A DNA stretch of 64,000 nucleotides from an uncultured Christensenella sp. (lineage in GTDB: Bacteria > Bacillota > Clostridia > Christensenellales > Borkfalkiaceae): the NCBI GenBank assembly GCA_910578195.1, contig CAJTOY010000001.1, positions 124,001-188,000 of the forward strand. The letters are read 5' to 3'. Positions 59,957 to 64,000 of the stretch are shown one piece after another (position 1 is the stretch's first letter; every line of letters starts with the position of its first letter). A program made the position numbers and the translations under genes. Under the pieces are notes generated by a model that was not told where the DNA came from, ran no database searches, and was given only the letters and a program-made list of their open reading frames with translations.

Positions 59957-61060
59957 ATGGCAGGTAAGAACACTTTAACAAGTCTTCAACAGCAACCCGC
60001 CCCGCAGGAACAGCCCAAGCGTTTCTCGGCGTGGTTGCAGAAGGTTGAAAACAAGAACTCTATCGTTTCAATGATAGGTAACGAGAACGAGGCGGGAAAG
60101 TTTATAAGTAGCATTTCCTCGGCAGTAGCGGTCAATCCCCAGTTGCAGAAATGCGACTTCCCGACGGTTGTAAGCGCAGGACTTTTGGCAAACGCCTTAA
60201 AGCTCTCTATGTCGCCTTCTATCGGGCACTGCTACATATTACCTTTCGAGGACAAGAAGAATGACCGCACGGTTGCAACTTTCGTCCTTGGCTGGAAAGG
60301 TTATGTACAGCTTGCGGAAAGGTCGGGCTATTACGAGCAGTTAAACGTCGTTGAAATCAAAGAGGGCGAAGTCGTAAAAATCGACAACATAAACGAAGTT
60401 TATGAATTCAGACCCATTGAAGACGACGAACAGCGCGAGAAGACTCCCACAGTCGGCTATTACGCATTCTTCCGTTACAACGCAGCGCACGGCGGTTTCT
60501 TCAAGGCTATCTACTGGTCAAAGAAGAAAATGTTACGGCACGCTGCAAGATACAGCAAGGCATTCAAGCTCGACGCGGTTAAGTCAAACAACCCCAAGGT
60601 TGCGCGTGTATCATATGAAGACTACCTTGCAGGTAAATATCCGCCCGAAGACGCTTGGAAGTACAGCTCTTTCTGGTACGTTGATTTCGACGGAATGGCG
60701 AGAAAGACTATGATTCGCCAGCTTATCGGTAAATGGGGCGTAATGTCCGTTGACTTCCAGAAAGCATACGAATCGGACGGCGGTTTCAGAGAAGAACTTT
60801 CACCCGACGCGCCTATTCATTATTCCGACAGCAGAAACGAGAACGAAGAAAGCCTTGGCGACGTTATCGTTATCGACGGCGAACCCAACGACGAAGAAAT
60901 CGCGGCTATGGCTGAGAGAGCAGGCGTTGACAACGAAGACGAAGAAAGTGGTTCGGAAACCGACGGCGCAGAGCAGTCCCCGGCGAAAGGCAAGAAAACA
61001 GGCAAATCTACCAAAGGTCAGCAGACCGTTGAAGATGCCTTTTTCAACAAGAAGAACTAA
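59957..61060 (+). CDS. recT: RecT-family single-strand annealing protein
   Basis: 367 residues, AAGGAG upstream. The core matches RecT: ISSISSAVAVNPQLQKCDF, LKLSMSPSIGHCYILPFED, FVLGWKGYVQLAERSGYY, SFWYVDFDGMARKTMIRQLI. A long acidic, low-complexity tail of about 90 residues (rich in D, E, S and K) ends in QQTVEDAFFNKKN, a tail that may bind SSB or other partners. It anneals complementary single strands made by the YqaJ nuclease, supporting phage recombination and repair. Confidence 0.94.
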   Translation: MAGKNTLTSLQQQPAPQEQPKRFSAWLQKVENKNSIVSMIGNENEAGKFISSISSAVAVNPQLQKCDFPTVVSAGLLANALKLSMSPSIGHCYILPFEDKKNDRTVATFVLGWKGYVQLAERSGYYEQLNVVEIKEGEVVKIDNINEVYEFRPIEDDEQREKTPTVGYYAFFRYNAAHGGFFKAIYWSKKKMLRHAARYSKAFKLDAVKSNNPKVARVSYEDYLAGKYPPEDAWKYSSFWYVDFDGMARKTMIRQLIGKWGVMSVDFQKAYESDGGFREELSPDAPIHYSDSRNENEESLGDVIVIDGEPNDEEIAAMAERAGVDNEDEESGSETDGAEQSPAKGKKTGKSTKGQQTVEDAFFNKKN

Positions 61061-61077
61061 TCAACAACTAAGCGTTT

Positions 61078-61164
61078 AAATGCCCCTTTACGACACGAAG
61101 GGTTTTGGCGGGTAAATAGTCGCGGTCCGCTGAAAAACGCGAAAAAGGGGCATTTCCCGCGACC
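61078..61164 (+). other. Structured intergenic element in the replication region
   Basis: AAATGCCCCTTT (61078-61089) pairs with AAAGGGGCATTT (61144-61155), and GTCGCGG (61119-61125) can pair with CCGCGAC (61157-61163). No coding frame. It lies between recT and the replisome organizer gene, so an origin, promoter-control or mRNA structure role is possible. Confidence 0.45.
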
Positions 61165-61187
61165 AAATAACGAATTTTGAGGTGTGT

Positions 61188-62048
61188 ATGGCACACGGAA
61201 ACGAGATTAACAACAAAAGGTACTACTGGTTAAAGCTCGACAGACACTTTTTCCGCGACGCGCGCATTAAGAAGTTGCGCCGTATTGCAGGCGGAGATAC
61301 ATACACGATTATCTACTTGAAACTTATGCTTTTAAGTATTGAGTGTAACGGATATTTAATCTACGAGGGAATCGAAGAAACGTTTGAAGCTGAAATGGCT
61401 AACAAGCTGGACGAAGACGAAGAAAACGTTCGCGTAACGATAAATTATCTTCGGATACAAGGGCTTTTAATTGAAAAAAATGACGGCGACGGGTTCTTGC
61501 CGCAAGCCGCAGGTTCAATCGGAAGTGAAACATATAACAACGTTTATAAGCGAAGACAGAAACAAAATGCTGAACTTGGAACAGGGGACGGGTTGGAAAA
61601 ATTACAACCAAATTCAAACCAAATTCCAATAGAGGCAGATAGAGATGCAGATGAAGATATAGATATTATCCCCCCCCCCGCGCCCGCGCGTATAGGCGAC
61701 GAGATTGTGGGAATGAAAGAGTTTTGCGAAAGGTTCAACATAACAGTTGACGGGTATGACGGTACAGTTTCAGATATAGACTTTACCTTACTTGCTCAAT
61801 TCTATGAAGACAGCAAAACATTCTTACAGGACAGACCTTTCGCAAAAAACCTTGGGTGGATTTGTAAGAACTATAAGAAAATTCTTACAGGTTATTATAA
61901 CGACTTTAAAGAGAACCCTTCCACGAAGAAAGGTAAAGGTGCAGCGCGAGAGCGTGGTACTGATATATTAAAAAACCTATTTAACCAAGCCGCCGCAGAA
62001 GAAGATGCGGACGACGACGGTACAGAAAACAACGATGGCAAACCTTAA
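61188..62048 (+). CDS. Phage replisome organizer / DnaD-like replication initiator
   Basis: 286 residues from the ATG at 61188, after GAGGTG. The N-terminal domain is recognisable (YYWLKLDRHFFRDARIKKLR, IIYLKLMLLSIECNGYLIYE), the phage replisome-organizer winged helix. A spacer with a C10 tract (61670-61679; PPP) leads to a DnaD-like C-terminal part (FAKNLGWICKNYKKILTGYY). It should bind the phage origin and recruit the helicase loader encoded next. Confidence 0.85.
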   Translation: MAHGNEINNKRYYWLKLDRHFFRDARIKKLRRIAGGDTYTIIYLKLMLLSIECNGYLIYEGIEETFEAEMANKLDEDEENVRVTINYLRIQGLLIEKNDGDGFLPQAAGSIGSETYNNVYKRRQKQNAELGTGDGLEKLQPNSNQIPIEADRDADEDIDIIPPPAPARIGDEIVGMKEFCERFNITVDGYDGTVSDIDFTLLAQFYEDSKTFLQDRPFAKNLGWICKNYKKILTGYYNDFKENPSTKKGKGAARERGTDILKNLFNQAAAEEDADDDGTENNDGKP

Positions 62049-62637
62049 AAAAACAGATATTCCTCAGCTCATAATGCTCATAAGAACAAACTTTGAGAAT
62101 GCGTACAATTTTCAAAGCGAAGAAGAAGGCAGGTTGCTTATTGCTTACTGGTACGACACTTTGAAAGATTACCCGCGAGAGGTAGTATTCCAATCTGTCA
62201 GTAATGCAATAAAAACGTCCGACTTTGCACCCAAAATAAAGAACATTCTTGACGAGGTGGATAAGCTCGTAAACGCGAACAAAAAGACCGACGAAGAACT
62301 TTGGGCAGAGTTAGTAAGCGTATTGTATGAAACTCACGACGCAAGCTGTGATTTGAGGTACGGCGACGAAAGCTATCGGCGCGGAACGGCAAAGTTGAGT
62401 AAAATCTGGTCCGAGCTGTCGGAAGAAATTAAAGCCTATTGTGTAAACATATCGGGGTTGAGAGAAATTGCGGCAATGGACAACGAAAGCAGGGTATTTG
62501 AAAAGGGCAGATTTTTAAAAGCAATGCCCCGTATAAAAGAAACCTTAAAGAACAGACAAGCATCGGAACAGTTTTTGAAACTGGCAGGTGCAAACGGTTT
62601 AACCTTACTGCTCGGAAATAAAAAGGACGAAAGTTAA
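62035..62637 (+). CDS. Phage helicase loader/inhibitor-like protein
   Basis: 200 residues from the ATG at 62035, overlapping the organizer by 14 bp; an earlier in-frame ATG at 62005 is possible. N-terminal LIMLIRTNFENAYNFQSEEE then LIAYWYDTLKDYPREVVFQS and IKTSDFAPKIKNIL follow the helical pattern of G39P-type loader/inhibitors. It would hand the host DnaB helicase (gene at 27129-28574) to the phage origin. The rest is helical and unrecognised. Confidence 0.72.
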   Translation: MANLKKTDIPQLIMLIRTNFENAYNFQSEEEGRLLIAYWYDTLKDYPREVVFQSVSNAIKTSDFAPKIKNILDEVDKLVNANKKTDEELWAELVSVLYETHDASCDLRYGDESYRRGTAKLSKIWSELSEEIKAYCVNISGLREIAAMDNESRVFEKGRFLKAMPRIKETLKNRQASEQFLKLAGANGLTLLLGNKKDES

Positions 62638-63611
62638 TGAATATCGGTTTATTCGACGTTGATAGTCATAACTTCCCGAACCTGCCCTTAATGAAAATAT
62701 CAGCGTGGCACAAGGCGCGTGGCGATTCGGTAGAGTTTGTATTGCCTTTAAAACATTACGACAAAATCTATGTCAGCAAGGTTTTTGGCGACGAGTATTC
62801 GGAAATGCCGATTTCCTGCTTACAAGCCGACGAAATAGTTTACGGCGGAACTGGTTTTGCAATAACGGTTGAGAACGGAAAAGAAGTTTACCATAAAGAC
62901 CGCGACCCCGTGCTACCCGACGAGATAGAACACATTTACCCCGATTACAGTCTATACCCCGAACTCACTAAGGATACCGCTTACGGCTTTCTTACACGGG
63001 GTTGCTGTAACAACTGTGACTTCTGCATTGTGAGCAAGAAAGAGGGAATATGCAGTCAAAAGGTTGCTGATTTGTCAGAGTTTTGGAAAGGGCAGAAAAA
63101 TATTGAACTGCTTGACGCAAACCTGCTTGCTTGCAAAGACCGAATGGAACTTCTGCAACAGCTCGCAGATAGTAAGGCGAACGTGAATTTCAACCAAGGA
63201 CTCGATGCGAGATTTATTACGCGAGAAGTTGCCGACCTCTTAAAAAAGATTAAGGCAAAGCGGACGCACTTCGCTTTCGACTTTATGAAAAACGAAAAGG
63301 CAATCATTAAAGGTCTTTCGGTTTACAAAGAGATTGTTGGTGGTGGCGACAGTAAGCAAATCGTTTACATACTAACAAATTTCAACACAACGATAGAGCA
63401 AGACCTTTACCGTGTGCAAGCTGTGAGAAAACTGGGTTTTTTGCCCGACATAAGAATTTACCGCAAAAATACCGCCCCGCAAATCATAAGAGATTTGCAA
63501 CGGTGGTGCAACAACAGAATTCTATTCCGAACTTGCGAATTCATGGACTATGTGCCGCGCAAGGACGGAAAAACAATAAGGGAAATTTACTTTAACAAGG
63601 AGAATTTATGA
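62637..63611 (+). CDS. Phage-encoded radical SAM enzyme
   Basis: 324 residues; start overlaps the preceding stop by 1 bp (TAATG). The radical SAM cluster is C-x3-C-x2-C in TRGCCNNCDFC (residues about 121-131). The first 100 residues (IGLFDVDSHNFPNLPLMKIS) resemble the nucleotide/cobalamin-like Rossmann region of B12-type radical SAM proteins. Other conserved pieces: DANLLACKD, NFNQGLDARFITREVADLL, AFDFMKNEKAI. Substrate unknown; a role in nucleic acid modification is suggested by the two DNA methyltransferases and replication genes around it. Overlaps the next gene by 4 bp. Confidence 0.82.
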   Translation: MNIGLFDVDSHNFPNLPLMKISAWHKARGDSVEFVLPLKHYDKIYVSKVFGDEYSEMPISCLQADEIVYGGTGFAITVENGKEVYHKDRDPVLPDEIEHIYPDYSLYPELTKDTAYGFLTRGCCNNCDFCIVSKKEGICSQKVADLSEFWKGQKNIELLDANLLACKDRMELLQQLADSKANVNFNQGLDARFITREVADLLKKIKAKRTHFAFDFMKNEKAIIKGLSVYKEIVGGGDSKQIVYILTNFNTTIEQDLYRVQAVRKLGFLPDIRIYRKNTAPQIIRDLQRWCNNRILFRTCEFMDYVPRKDGKTIREIYFNKENL

Positions 63612-64000
63612 AAGTAATCACAGGGAATGTAACAACATGTAATGGCTGTCTTACAGCAATGGAATTTGACGAGTCGGATATTATCCCAGCAATAAAGTGT
63701 CCTACCTGCAGTAAGCTCATAGAGGTAAACCATCCACTACCCGCTATTGCCATAGACCTTAACAGTAAGAGTTGGGACGAGATTATTGAGATTTTAAAAA
63801 CTAAGAGTGGAAAGGCTTTAGGTTTAGGCGCAAAAAAGAATATTACCTTAAAAAACGGTGAGTTTTATACGGTACAAATTACTCACAGAAAAGACAACGC
63901 GGTTATTCTTAATCTTTTAGATTTGTATGGTACAAACGACGGCGACGGGCGAATTGCAATGAACAAAAGTTGTACCACTAAAGGGGGATATGCAAAGACA
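63608..64000 (+). CDS. Zinc-ribbon phage protein with DUF6273-like part (3'-truncated)
   Basis: AAGGAG precedes the ATG at 63608, and the frame is open to the window end (131 codons seen). Two CxxC knuckles, CNGC (residues 11-14) and CPTC (residues 31-34), form a zinc ribbon. After a helical linker, the segment GEFYTVQITHRKDNAVILNL and the acidic DGDGRIAMN pattern resemble DUF6273 modules. Co-transcribed with the radical SAM gene through a 4-bp overlap. Confidence 0.68.
   Translation, partial: MKVITGNVTTCNGCLTAMEFDESDIIPAIKCPTCSKLIEVNHPLPAIAIDLNSKSWDEIIEILKTKSGKALGLGAKKNITLKNGEFYTVQITHRKDNAVILNLLDLYGTNDGDGRIAMNKSCTTKGGYAKT

Larger units (their letters stand above)
50879..64000. mobile_element. 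Prophage at tRNA-Ser, left part (continues past the window)
   Basis: From the 3' end of tRNA-Ser the order is classic for a temperate siphophage-like lysogeny-to-replication region: tyrosine integrase and repressor on the minus strand, then rightward Cro-like gene, methyltransferases, YqaJ/RecT recombination and replication genes. The attL core is expected in the tRNA 3' half (GGTTCAAATCCC to CCA); attR, packaging and structural genes lie beyond base 64000. Confidence 0.88.

Overview
The window looks like chromosomal DNA of a strictly anaerobic, low-to-mid GC Gram-positive bacterium of the class Clostridia, probably a gut commensal. Evidence seen in the sequence: GGAGG-type ribosome binding sites, TTGACA-N17-TATAAT promoters, many U-tailed hairpin terminators, N-terminal-rubredoxin rubrerythrin, AdhE, an NfnAB-like electron-bifurcating pair, a bile-salt-hydrolase-type enzyme, DUF4364, TSCPD, DnaD and UPF0210/UPF0237 families. 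No 16S rRNA or other formal taxonomic marker is present, so the rank is an inference.

Layout. 1-9.0 kb: two very large cell-surface genes, a 5'-truncated beta-helix/Cys-repeat protein with a C-terminal membrane anchor and a 1587-residue lipoprotein. 9.0-15.7 kb: ychF, argS, rubrerythrin, a Cys-rich small protein, a YihY-type membrane protein, tRNA-Thr, a cation efflux protein and an iron-sulfur-flavoprotein-like protein. 15.7-30.7 kb: a DnaD-domain primosome protein facing a long co-directional run (sbcD, sbcC, a pseudo-hydrolase, signal peptidase, ACT protein, UPF0210, pepF, dnaB, Sua5, LMW phosphatase, rpiB, a YjzC-like peptide) with gaps mostly below 25 bp. 30.7-32.6 kb: a bile salt hydrolase converging on, and overlapping, an epimerase.

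32.7-38.3 kb: a small integrated element abutting the 3' end of tRNA-Leu(CAG). It carries a sigma-like HTH protein, a Com-like zinc ribbon, a MerR-controlled ABC exporter and a large serine recombinase broken by a one-base frameshift exactly at its catalytic serine. Its tail is encoded on the antisense strand of the tRNA. A nested inverted repeat of about 150 nt lies just upstream of the recombinase.

38.3-50.9 kb: host metabolism. adhE and a phosphotransferase-fold kinase; an NfnAB-like operon that may start leaderless; DUF4364-TSCPD; an ADP-ribose pyrophosphatase; and a pantothenate/CoA cluster (ECF-type S component, CoaX, ATP-grasp) behind a structured leader.

50.9 kb to the end: the left part of a prophage integrated at tRNA-Ser(GGA). 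It has a tyrosine integrase, lipoprotein, CI-like repressor, palindromic operators, a Cro-like gene, a chimeric methyltransferase/DUF5131 gene, a cytosine-C5 methyltransferase with an unusual motif IV and tandem repeats, a beta-class amino-methyltransferase, YqaJ/DUF1351/RecT recombination genes, a replisome organizer and helicase loader, a radical SAM enzyme, and a zinc-ribbon protein cut by the window end. The radical SAM, methyltransferase and zinc-ribbon set is the best candidate for a poorly described phage modification system.
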